Source of the DNA: Austropuccinia psidii
Lineage: Eukaryota > Basidiomycota > Pucciniomycetes > Pucciniales > Sphaerophragmiaceae
Direction: 5' to 3'
DNA: 64,000 nt
Assembly: GCA_023105745.1 (NCBI GenBank)
Contig: JALGQZ010000003.1
Span: forward strand, 44,168,185-44,232,184
Positions 47,864-58,401 of the stretch are shown here, in pieces; position 1 is the stretch's first letter; each line of letters begins with the position of its first letter. A model generated the notes under the pieces. That model had not been told where the DNA came from. It saw only the letters and a program-made list of their open reading frames with translations, and did no database searches. Made by a program: the position numbers and the translations under genes.

Positions 47864-50800
47864 GTGTTCAATGGTCTTCACAGTTTTCCATCCAGAGCAC
47901 AATTGTGCATTCTGAATACTGGTGTCAAAAATTCTCTTAAATTTTTTGTTTTTTCTTCTCTTTCTGATGTTTTTTACAGTATTCTCATTGATTCTGGTGC
48001 TACCAACTCATTTATTGCAAAGCAGTTTGTTCACAAGTATTCATTGACTACGTCAGAACTTCCAGAGAAGATTCCCCTCATCATTTTAGACTCCTCTGAG
48101 TCTCCTTCTTTATTTGTGACTCACCATACTAAATATATGGTTGAGCTCCCTTCCTTCCCAAGCTTTGAATGGGACTTTTTAGTCATTGATACTCCCAAGG
48201 GAGAAGACCTCATATTGGGCTTTGACTTTCTTAATCATTTTAATCCATTTATTGATTGGACGCAAGGATTGATCACCTTTAATTCTGATCATAAGGACTA
48301 TAATGATCCTTCAATTTCTTTCAGTAATGACTTTTCTTCTGCCAAATCATGTGCAGCTCTGGTTGGTGATTCTAGAACACCATCATTTCCGTCTTCTGTC
48401 CATATTCCTTCCCTTAATTCCCATTAGTCATTACTATCATCTAAAGATGAAGTCTTCAAAGAGATTCAAGATGTTGGAGAAGATAATTCTGTATCTTCAC
48501 TTCATCTCTTCTTTGGGAATATGGACCTTCCTCCTTCATCTTATCATGACTCCCTGGAGGAGTTGTGGGATGAAGAGGAAGAGCCAGAAGAAATAGAAAC
48601 CGTGATGAATGTTGTTCCATCTGTTTATCACCAATACTTGGATGTATTTTCCAAGGTGAAAGCAGAGAAACTTCCTCCTCACTGCGCCTGTGATCATCAT
48701 ATCGAGCTGGAGGGGTCTCTACCTCCAGTTGGGGTGATCTACTCTTTATCAAACCAAGAGTCAGATACACTCAGGGCCTACATTTCAGAGAATGTAGAGA
48801 AAGGTTTCATCCGGCCAAGCTCCTCTTCTACAGGAGCACCTGTTCTTTTTGTCAAAAAGAAAGATGGTGGCCTCCGTTTGTGTGTTGATTACCGCAAACT
48901 CAATGCTGTTACTAGGAAGAACAAGTATCCTGTTCCTCCTATGAATCAGCTTCTAACTGTTTTCCATGGTTCTTCTATCTTCTCCAAGATTGATTTGCGT
49001 GGTGCATATAACCTGCTCAGAATCAAGGAAGGTGATGAACATTTGACTTGTTTTAGAACCAAATATGGTAGTTACGAGTACTTGGTTATGCCATTTGGTC
49101 TTACCAATGCTCCTGCTTCTTTTCAAAATCTCGTCAATGATATTTTTTATGATCTTCTTGATGTTTATGTTGTGGTTTATTTGGATGACATTATGGTCTT
49201 TCCCAAATCTGAGGAACAACATGTCACTCATGTGTCCACTGTTCTTTCCAGACTCAGAGCCAATAACCTCTTTGCTAAGGCGTCCAAATGCCTATTCCAT
49301 GTTTCTAGTGTAGAGTATTTAGGTTATGTTGTTTCTTCTGAAGGCCTCAAGATGGACCAAGCAAAAGTCCAGCAAATTCTCAATTGGCCACCTCCAAGAA
49401 ACCTCAAGGCTCTTCAATCATTCCTTGGCTTTGCCAATTTCTACCGCCGTTTCATCAAGAATTATTCAAAGAAAATTAGTTCACTCACAAGTTTCCTCAA
49501 GAAAGATTCCTGTTTTCCCCTCAATGAGGAAGCTCTTAGACAGTTTCATCAACTCAAAGAGGCATTCACCACTGCTCCAATCCTTCTCTACCCACCATTG
49601 TAGAGACCGATGCATCAGATTATGCCTTGGGTGCTGTACTGAGTCAGGTCTCTGACTCAGGAAAACATCCCATTGCATTTGATAGCCGCAAGCTTCTCCC
49701 AGCTGAGCTCAATTATGAGATTCATGACAAGGAACTCCTTGGCATAGTCTGGGCTCTCACGCGCTGGAGAGCTTTCCTTCTTTCAATCTCTTCCCCTTTT
49801 GAAGTTCTCACCGATCATTAATCTCTTCAATATTTTATGTCTTCCAAGATTCTCACTTGCCGTCAAGCCCGCTGGGCTGAATTTTTATCTGAATTCCATT
49901 TCTCAATCACTTACCGCCCTGGCCGATTGGCCACCCTTCCAGATGCCTTGTCACGTCAGGACGACGTTTACCCAGAGAGGGGGGAGGATTTCATCAGCAA
50001 GAATCCAATGAACTATCAGAAGATAATTAAGCAAGATGAAATTCAAGCCTCAAAGTTTTTTGAAGTCAAGGTGGATTCATTTTCAAATTTGATTGATTCA
50101 ATTCAGAAGGCAGTGTGGCAAGATTCTCAATATAGAAGTGTCCTTGAAGATTTGGGTAAAGGTAAATCTGTCCAAGATTATTCTCTTGATTCCTCTTCCA
50201 AACTTCTCCTTTTCAAAGATCGGGTGGTGGTCCCAAATGACCCCACAATTCAACTCAATATACTTCAAAAGCAGCATGACTCTCCTCTAGCTGGACACCC
50301 TGGCCAAGAGAAGACTCTCAAACTTGTCAAGCGGGATTTCCACTGGTCCGGCATGACTCAATTTATCAAGGATTATGTATCATCCTGTCAACAGTGTTCA
50401 AGAAACAAAAATATTCATCACAAGAAGTTTGGACTCCTCAAGCCTCTTCCAATTCCAAGTGGTCCTTGGATTTGTCTTTCAATGGATTTCATCACTCAAT
50501 TTCCACTGTCCAATTCCTTTGATTCAATTTTAGTCATAGTGGACAGATTCTCAAAAATGGTGGTTTTTATTCCAACAATAGATTCAATCACTTCATTAGA
50601 TTTGGCCCATTTATTCATCAAGAATATTTTCTCAAAGCATGGCCTTCCTTCAAGCATTGTTAGTGATCGAGGTTCTCTTTTTGTTTCTTCTTTTTGGACC
50701 AACCTTTGTCAGCAGCTCAAGATTTCAAGAGACTTGTCAACTGCTTACCATCCAGAAACTGATGGAAAGACAGAGAGGGTAAATCAGATACTAGAACAGT

Positions 50801-51549
50801 ACCTTCGGATGTATGTCAGTTATCATCAAGATGATTGGAACACCTGGCTCCCTCTGGCTGAATTTGCCTACAATAACTCTGACCACTCTTCAAGAAAACA
50901 ATCACCGTTTTTCACTGTTTATGGAAGAGATCCTCATTTTGACTCAGTTCACATCACTCAAGACACTCCGGCTGGAAAGTTATCAACAAAAATCCAATCA
51001 GTACAGCAAGATGTCAAGAGAGAACTTGAAGTTGCCATAAACAGGTTTAAGAGGTATGCAGATAAAAGTAGAGCAAGTCCACCTGTTTTCAATCCCAGTG
51101 ACATGGTATGGCTCTCTTCCAAGAACATCAAATCAACCAGACCCACCAAAAAGCTGTCTGAAAGATGGCTGGGTCCTTTTCCAATCTTGAAGAAAGTCAG
51201 CACTCATGCCTACCACCTCAAGCTTCCATCTCAATGGAAATCCATCCACCCAGTTTTCCATATTTCCCTTTTGGAACCAGTCAAGACGTCAACAATCCCA
51301 AATAGGCATCAAGAGCCTCCTCCTCCAATAATCATTGAAGAAGAAGAAGAATGGGAAGTCTCTCAAATACTGGACTCAAAGCTCAAGAGAGCAAAATTAT
51401 GGTATCTGGTGAAATGGAAAGGTTTCAGTCAAGACCCAGAAAGATCCACTTGGGAACAAACCAAAAACCTCAAGAATTGTCCTGAACTTGTCAAAGATTT
51501 TCATTCATTATATCCTGACAAGCCTGGGCCGAATTCTTCAAAAGCTTGA
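47864..51549 (+). pseudogene. Family B pol: protease, RT, RNase H, integrase, chromodomain; three breaks
   Basis: Domains in order: aspartic protease (ILIDSGATNSFI, about 47985); reverse transcriptase ([41 protein letters not shown] at 49178-49189); RNase H ([36 protein letters not shown]); integrase with HHCC finger (HDSPLAGHPG..CQQC), LSMDFITQFP, VSDRGSLFVS and ETDGKTERVNQ; and a C-terminal chromodomain (EEWEVSQILDSKLK, LWYLVKWKGFSQDPERSTWE) that directs integration to marked chromatin in this group. Breaks: stop TAG 48425-48427, a 16-bp deletion at about 49579-49585, and stop TAA 49819-49821. Apart from these the frame is intact and the catalytic residues are present. Confidence 0.92.
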
Positions 51550-52357
51550 TTAATTATGGTGCTTGGTGGGGAGAGGAATTACCAAAAGTAAGTCCCACTC
51601 CTGGTATGCACCTTTAGGGGTATTCTACTCTTTTTGTTGTAAGCATCACCTTGGCCACACTGTGAGCACTTTGCAATTTTGGACACAGATCATTGGCATG
51701 GCTTTCAACTTCATTTCCAATCTTATGGCCATTTTCACTTGGGAAAATGGGCCATTCACTTTTCAATTCATTTCCAAGATTCCAAATTCAAATTCATTCC
51801 TTCAACATTTTTGTTTTATTTTTATGGCACTGCTGGGAGTGGTAACTACCAAAAGTAAGTTCCTCTCCTGGTGTGCACTTCCCTGAGGGGTCTACAATCG
51901 TGTCAAAACATCACATTGGCCACTTTGTGAGCACCTGTCATCAAATTTATATTTCCAGGTCTTTGGCCAATTTCAAAATCAGTTATCAACCTCCATGATG
52001 AAGATTGGAACCTCCTCAAGATTCAATTCATTTTTCTTTTTCTTTTTCCTTTTCTTTTCTTATTTTAATTTTCATTCTTTATTTCTATTTTACTTTCATT
52101 TTAAATTTTCTTTTATCACGTCAATTATCACGTCAAACAATTTTCATTCATTTCAAAATTAAATTCAAATCATGAAGCCAATGTCAAAAGAAGATCAAGC
52201 AAGTCCTGCGTCAAATGTCAAATTCTTAATATCAGTTTTCAAATTTTTTACCTTAATCAGTCCTCTTGAATCACTCTCTCAAAATCTTTCCAATAGCCTC
52301 AACAGGCTTCACCTTGTATTGGTGCTCAGGAGCTCACCATTTCAAGGTGGGGGGTAC
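51550..52357 (+). other. Family B 3' region with a duplicated block and polypurine tract
   Basis: No gene. Two related ~110-bp blocks (51560-51668 and 51824-51935) share ACCAAAAGTAAGT, CTCCTGGTATGCAC or a near variant, a TGTAAGCATCAC-like run and TTGGCCAC..TGTGAGCAC. It ends in CAAGGTGGGGGGTAC before the 3' LTR, the plus-strand primer. Confidence 0.7.
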
Positions 52358-53755
52358 TGTCACAACCATGGCAATTCACTTCCTTGGATCCCCATATGGC
52401 ATATCAAGCCACAGTTCTTTTATGGCCAATTGGCCATATCCATCACCAGTGGCCAATATGGCCACGTCATCATCTTATGAACCATTTATGGCCATTTGTG
52501 TTTTTGGGCCTTCATGGCCCTTCACCTCAATCCAGCACCCATAGCGGCAATTTATGCCCAAATGGGTATTTCTGGTCATTTCCCTCAAAAACAGGGGAAA
52601 TGGCCCAAATGGCTGTTTTTGGCCATTTGGGCTCATAATGCGCATTTGCGCACTTTGACGCAAAGTGTCCAAAAGACACTTTCCCGCCTTTTGGGCCAGT
52701 TTTTGGCTCAGAACCCAAAAGGCCCAGAAACACCTTTCCAAGCTCTGAAGCCATCACATCCATCCTTTTCCCCTCTGACTTTCCACCTCAAGACCTTTGG
52801 ACGTAATCTTTTTGCCAATCAATCAATATGCCATAAATGATGTTATATATCATTGTGCATCATTTTTCAACAGTAATTCAATGGCGGCAATATCAAATGG
52901 TCATTTCAACATTCCAACATCTCATCACGTCATCAAGGCACACAATCATTCAGAGGAATCATCAAGGCTCAAGAGCAAGTGTTTCAGCGTCAAAGACCAA
53001 TGACACCATCAAGCAGTCATTGGTTATTCTCACTCCAAGTATTCCTTCCAAGGGAATACTGTCAATTCATTCTCAAGTGTATTCAAGAGGCAGTGCCAAA
53101 AAGAAGTTGTCAAGTGTCAAAGCTCCACTCAATCCATCTTGGCAACCATATTCATTTCAATACAGTCTGGATCCATCAAGAACTGTATTTCATTTTCAAT
53201 CATGGGAAATTCATTCAACCCAATTCAATTTCAATATTAGCCAGCTGTATCAATTCCCAAAACAATCAATACAGCCTCAAGGATCAATACAGATCAGTTT
53301 TCAGCCTGAAGAACTCAAGCTCCCAGCTTTTCACATATACTGGCTACCCTTTCCACCCTGGGGGGTTTTCCCCAGTTAATTAATATATTTTGATTTTATT
53401 TTATCTTTATTTTCTTTTCATTTTAGTGAAGCAAATACTGATATTATTAAGTCAGTCATTTAGCACTTTTCCCTTTCTCTTTCTTCGCCTGTCAATGGAT
53501 ATTTGGTGGTCATATCCTTACTAATTCCATTATTCATTTTTGGCAGGTTGAAACAGTGATTAAGGACTTACTTGGTTGGCTCTTTGGCCATTTGGCTTCC
53601 CTTTCCTCTTTTGCATCTCATCTTGTACCTGCATATCTTTTAGAGGAATTTATTCTTTATTTTTATTTCTTTATTCTTTGGAGTCTTCCAAGTGAGTTCC
53701 CTGATTGCTGAGTGCCAGGCCACTCTTGTATTTCTGTCCAAGAGCCCCTGTGACA
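52358..53755 (+). repeat. Family B 3' LTR (1398 bp)
   Basis: It runs TGTCACAACC to CCTGTGACA and is followed by GGAGC, the target duplication. It is nearly identical to the 5' LTR except for two missing segments, each between short direct repeats, and scattered substitutions. Confidence 0.95.
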
Positions 53756-54296
53756 GGAGCTGGTAGACACCACTGGGGCTTCTGTCTCCAAAGCTGGAGT
53801 CATTTCCAGTTCCTTCTTCTGGTCTATGGATAAAAGACTTTGGTTCTTCAACAAATTCTTTATCTTTTTGACCTTGTCTTTGCAAGACAGGGGGCTCCAT
53901 CCTCCTAAGAGTTCTATGGTCTTCTCCTGACCCAGAAAGCTCTTGATGTGTAAGTAGGAGTTCATGGCCCCCTGCCAAAGGCTTGGGCATATTTCCCACT
54001 CCTCTTCTTTGGCTGCTCTGAACCAATTTTTGTACTGGCATTGATATATTTCTATTTCTGCCACTTGACAAGGGTTCAGCCCTGGAAATATTGTCATGAA
54101 TCAGTTCAGGCTCAGAATTCACGTCAAAATCTGTGGGTACAGACCTTGGGGAATGGGGGGCAACTCTGGTATCCTCCAAATGTGTCGTTCTTGTGGAAGA
54201 CTTGGTACTTCTGGATTTGGTCTTGCCTCCTCTTTTTCCACATCCATCTGGTTGGACTGAATAGTTGCTTCCATTTCTGGTATGCACCATTTTCAC
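53756..54296 (-). pseudogene. Family A gag, N-terminal part cut off by the nested insertion
   Basis: It begins MKMVHTRNGSNYSVQPDG and continues through a low-complexity, charged N-terminal gag region (DFDVNSEPELIHDN, SSQRRGVGNMPKPLAGGHEL) to GDRSPSGVYQL at the GGAGC junction. The frame continues at 44316 after removal of the family B element. No catalytic motif is expected in this part. An alternative start, MVHTRN, lies two codons in. Confidence 0.82.
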
Positions 54297-54297
54297 G

Positions 54298-54486
54298 TCA
54301 ATTTAAAGATACAAGGTGAACATATAAGATAAAATACACACCTTTTGGTGGTAATTTAGTCTTTTCTGCGTTAAATAAGGTGCCTCTTTTAGCAATTTGC
54401 ACCTCAATACTGTCTTCAGATTCTAGACTAGTGATATATCCTTTAATGAGTCTGTTGCCAGCTGCACAGTATTTGATTAAAGACAA
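54298..54486 (-). other. Small leader ORF upstream of family A gag, unrecognised
   Basis: 62 codons starting MSLIKYCAAGNRLIKGY and ending just before the gag start, on the same strand. It could be a leader ORF or a first gag exon: after LPPKG there is a GTGTGT donor-like sequence. No homologue is recognised. It would explain why the gag ORF starts so far from the LTR. Confidence 0.3.
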
Positions 54487-54871
54487 TAGATATAATTATA
54501 AAAGAGAAAAAAATTATTTTTTATACTTTTTAAAATATTTTTAAAGATTTTTTATAAGTTTTATATTTTTTGCTATTAAAAAAATTATTCTTTTTAAAGA
54601 AAAAAATTAAAATTTAAGATTTTGAATGAAAATTAATTCAGAGTAACTCAAAGAATAATTTTATAAGTTTTTGGATGTGAAAAAGCCATGCGTAAAAACA
54701 GTGTAAAATTAAACCAAATTCCTCAATGAAAATATTTCCAAAACAATTTCAAATATAAGAATTATTTTAACTTTAAAATGAAAGAAAAAATTATTAAACT
54801 AATATATTTTAGAACTTGAAAATATATCAATTAAGGGTACAAGGTTCAAAAAACATGGCCAGGCCCCCAAA
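54487..54871 (-). other. Family A leader next to the 5' LTR, AT-rich
   Basis: No gene. The first bases inside the LTR read TTTGGGGGCCTGGCCATG on the element strand, the expected place for the primer site. I could not match it to a tRNA end or to the LTR itself. Confidence 0.5.
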
Positions 54872-56795
54872 TGTAAGATTTGTCTATGAAACTGATGATA
54901 ATATTACTATTAATGAACAGTACTATGACTGTTCTTATGAAATACAATAACAAAATGTTATTATAACCACAATTAAATAATTAAAGAATTATTTCTTTCA
55001 CATGTTAAACACTACTAGTGATTTTAACAGTGAGTAAGTACTTGTCTACAAGAATCAATTACAAGAAGATTTTAATAATAAAACTTCTTTTATTAAAATA
55101 ATAAAATTATTTTAATGTATAATTATCTTTTGCAAGAATAATTATAATGGCAATTCTTGAAGAAAACTAATTTTTAGAGAAAAAATTTAATAATTAAAAA
55201 TAAATCACTTACTAATATTCCAAAGAACTTATTGAAAGATAAGATAGAGAGATTTGACGTAAAATTGTGGATTTTAAGGATCAAAATGAATTTATAACAG
55301 TATTACAACAATATATAGGTGGATTCTATGATTTCACGTCTTTCTGATTGATTCTGAAAGATTTAAAACACTTAAGAATAGCTATAACTAATACTTACTT
55401 GTTGGTAATAATGATTTTAAATGATAATAAGATGATAATGTGGAAAAAACAGCAAGAAGAGGCCTCTTTTAAGTCAACAACAGCTCACAGAGGTGTGCAA
55501 TAGAGCAAACTGAAAAGCCAGTGAGTGAGAAAACAATAAACCCTTTTGGATTATTGATTGCATCATCTGTTGTCACATAAGATTATCATAATTACTTAAT
55601 TGATGCTTTTACGTGACTACCAACCCCAATATGGTTAAGAATAGAAGGAGTAACATCTGTAAATCTTCTTTTATTCCAAAATAATAATTGATTTATCAAA
55701 GTTATCAATGTTATTGCCAATTTAATCACAGGTTGTAGTTACTGTAAATTTTTGAAGATTCAGTGTTTCATGTAGAATAGTCAAAAATGGACTGTGAGTA
55801 AAACTTTTAATTTCACTAGTAAAACTGTAATTATTTTTGGCGGTATCATAGATAATACAGTTCTCCATTGGTCCTGAAAGTTTCAGAAAGATAAATTAAG
55901 AGTTGTATTTTTAATGAATTTTTGAAGTTTTTACCTCATTTCTACATAGAATTGCAAATATCAGTGTTTAACTGGTTTCTATGAGGTAAATCAATGGATA
56001 CAATTCCAAAAAGGGTTTTAATTACTTTTTTGAGGTTTATCCATGGAAAATCATTAATAATTGACATGGTTACAGGAGTCTAAGTAGCTTTTTACCTCCT
56101 TGGAACGTCAAAATAGCAGGTTATTTGCTATTTTCTTAAGATTTACAGTAGTTGCAACATGGTAACCAAGTTCCCAAAAGGTTAAGTTTACCAAATAGAC
56201 CAAGATCAGCCATGGATCCAAGCTTTGGAGATGTCCACGCCTCTGAGGCCTCAGAAGTTGGGTACCCTGGCTCTCTTTGATGTCTTTTCTCCCCCTTGCC
56301 TATTTTTTACGTCAAAATAGAAATTTAAGCTTCAAGTGAGATATCCACTATGGGTTTACCAAAAGTCCATGTAATAATACCATGATATTAAGTGCTCAAA
56401 ACATGCATAACACTATTCTTAGTGTATACGTAACATGGGATTTCTCACATTCCCATTATTTTGGCATGAAATTAAGAAAAACAAAAATTTTTCACGGATC
56501 TTTTATGTGGTATTGATGATGTGGTATTGAAGTATTTTCCATTTTACCACCTCAAAGAGTTAATTTGAGCTTATTCACTCTATGGAGCTACCCTGGGTGA
56601 ATTTTTGTGTATAGTCCAAATCTGGCCTTAAATCTATGGATTTACTTACTCAATAAAAAGTTATTCATCTTTTCTGAAATCAAAAATGATTAATTTTGGA
56701 TATATGCATGAATTATGAGTTATGCATAATTCAAAATTTCTTTTTAACATAATTGTGGCCTATTTGGGTATGTAAAATATACCTCAAGGCTCACA
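54872..56795 (-). repeat. Family A 5' LTR (1924 bp)
   Basis: Partner of 37100-38996, with the same termini. It differs by scattered substitutions and small indels, about 5 in the first 100 bases. It is flanked outside by CTTCA, the right target-duplication copy. Confidence 0.9.
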
Positions 56796-58401
56796 CTTCA
56801 AGAGTAAGATGTTGATATATTTTGAAATCTTGGATATCATGGTGATGGATGAAGGATGGATTGAGCCCACATCATATCTTTCAGAGACTTACAAAAATTA
56901 ATGAAAGAGATCTATTAGCAATTTATCACAACTTTCAGATATGAACACAGGCACTTACCTGAGAAATATGTTCAATTAGTAATATGTAAAGAGGGAGAGC
57001 CTGGTTAATAATTTGATAGTTTGATCCACAAACTATAATTGTGTCTTTGTAGAGAGGCTTGAGAAAGTCAATAATTACCTGCACCTTCTCCCATTCAAGT
57101 GGGGTTAGGCAATAAGATCCCATGTTGTTGGGATTACAAAATTGATTATAAGCATCTTTCAGAAAAAATGAACTCTGAAGCATGTTTTAAGTAGAGTTCC
57201 AGAGGGTTGAGACATGTGAGAGGCGGCTTGTGGCATTAGCTGGCTTGTCCTCATCATAGATGAGGTTGACAGTTGTTGAGAATTTCTCTTGTCTTTGGGG
57301 CCTATGTCACAGGTAAGTTTCTAATTGGGAAATCCTTGAGATAATTGAATTATGCTTCAATTGATGGCCATCTAGAGGTTCAACTATGTTTGCAATCAAC
57401 ATTGGGTTTTTTTGATTGCCATCTTGTGAGGTTGCTGCCAAGGAAGTTCTCTCCCCAAGCGCTTTCAGTCCATTGCATGCTTCTAAGTGGATTGTATGGG
57501 CCATGCATCCAATGGCTTGAGTTTTTACACAAAAAAACTTGATGTTTCATCTTTGAGGGCCTGTGCTAAACAGCCATTAACAGAAGAATTTTTTGTTATC
57601 AGTCCAGAAGTTAGATGGTTGACCCCACAGTGGTGAAGAGCACTTTTAAAAGAGCTTTCAAGTAAAGATCCTGAGTGATTGCCTAATGTTTTCAAAAATA
57701 TTTTTTTGAATTCTTACAAGTGGGGTCAATTGAATCTCTTCAAAACATATCTTTAATTTCTTTCAATCCCAAAGTAAGTGATGTAAGCTTAAAGTCTTCA
57801 TCCAAAAAATTCCATGATATTTGGGCTGGTCTAAGTATCAGTTGTAAAGGAAATAAATTTCCCCTTATCAGATATTAACTTTCAAATAAGTTCTTGATGG
57901 AAGAAAAAAAATTGTTGAAAGGTGAGCTGCCAATGCATTGATTGTGGGCTTGCAGAGTTCCAGAAGATTGAAAATAATTTGGATTCTGTAATGGAGAGTT
58001 GGAGGTAATTGTCACACACAAAATAAACAAGGTCAGTGTTTAGTGATTCTGGTGAAAAGGCCTGTCAGAAACAATAAAAAAGTGATCTAGAGAAAGTGTA
58101 TACATAACTTTTTTAACTTGTGATTCTTTATAAAATTGTCAAGAATTGCTTGAGACTTCTGACCACCATGATGGTTATTAATGTTGGTCAGGTAGTGCAA
58201 GAGCTTGAGATGCTGACTCATGGATTTTGTACTACCTGTCCAATTGCATTTAAGTTTCTTGTTGCAGCAATTTCCAGCTGGGTTACTGACCTGAAATTGA
58301 AAAATAATATCATAAAAATCAGAAAAATATAGCCAAACCCACAATTGTTTAGTTGGTTGAGATCTGGGCTGTGGCATCTGCTTCACTGGGAGCAGATTCA
58401 T
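56796..58401 (-). pseudogene. hAT transposase, N-terminal and middle part with BED-type zinc finger
   Basis: Minus-strand pieces in order: a BED-like zinc finger (KLKCNWTGSTKSMSQHLKLLH, about 58300-58230), then AHTIHLEACNGLKALGE (57504 on), then the middle transposase part (LTPLEWEKVQVIIDFLKPLY, QIINQALPLYILLIEHI, 57110-56950). Stops and frameshifts separate them. It continues across the family A insertion at 37099-36573. It is a DNA transposon pseudogene, the oldest layer of the nest. The stretch 57505-58086 holds no recognised motif and is taken as decayed transposase. Confidence 0.78.

Larger units (their letters stand above)
44317..53755 (+). mobile_element. Ty3/Gypsy chromovirus, family B, complete, nested in family A
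   Basis: LTRs 44317-45760 and 52358-53755 both begin TGTCACA and end TGTGACA. They are flanked by an exact five-base duplication GGAGC (44312-44316 and 53756-53760). Taking the element out and keeping one GGAGC restores the family A gag frame on the minus strand (SGVYQL then QTSS). Order inside is leader, gag, protease, RT, RNase H, integrase, chromodomain, 3' region. By eye the LTRs differ at about 24 of 1398 aligned positions plus two indels, so it is younger than its host element. Confidence 0.96.
37100..56795 (-). mobile_element. Ty3/Gypsy retrotransposon, family A, itself interrupted
   Basis: LTRs at 37100-38996 (3') and 54872-56795 (5') bracket a minus-strand gag-pro-pol. The outer flanks CTTAA (37095-37099) and CTTCA (56796-56800) are a five-base target duplication with one later change. 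The element splits a hAT transposase. Inside its gag lies the plus-strand family B element 44317-53755. Without that insertion it would be about 10.3 kb. The LTRs differ at about 5 of the first 100 positions, so it is clearly older than the inner element. Confidence 0.92.

Noticed and set aside
54845..54872. A tRNA-like sequence (GGTTCAAA...CCCCCA) next to the family A 5' LTR
   Set aside because: No T-arm pairing and no full cloverleaf can be drawn. It may be the primer site region but is not a tRNA gene.
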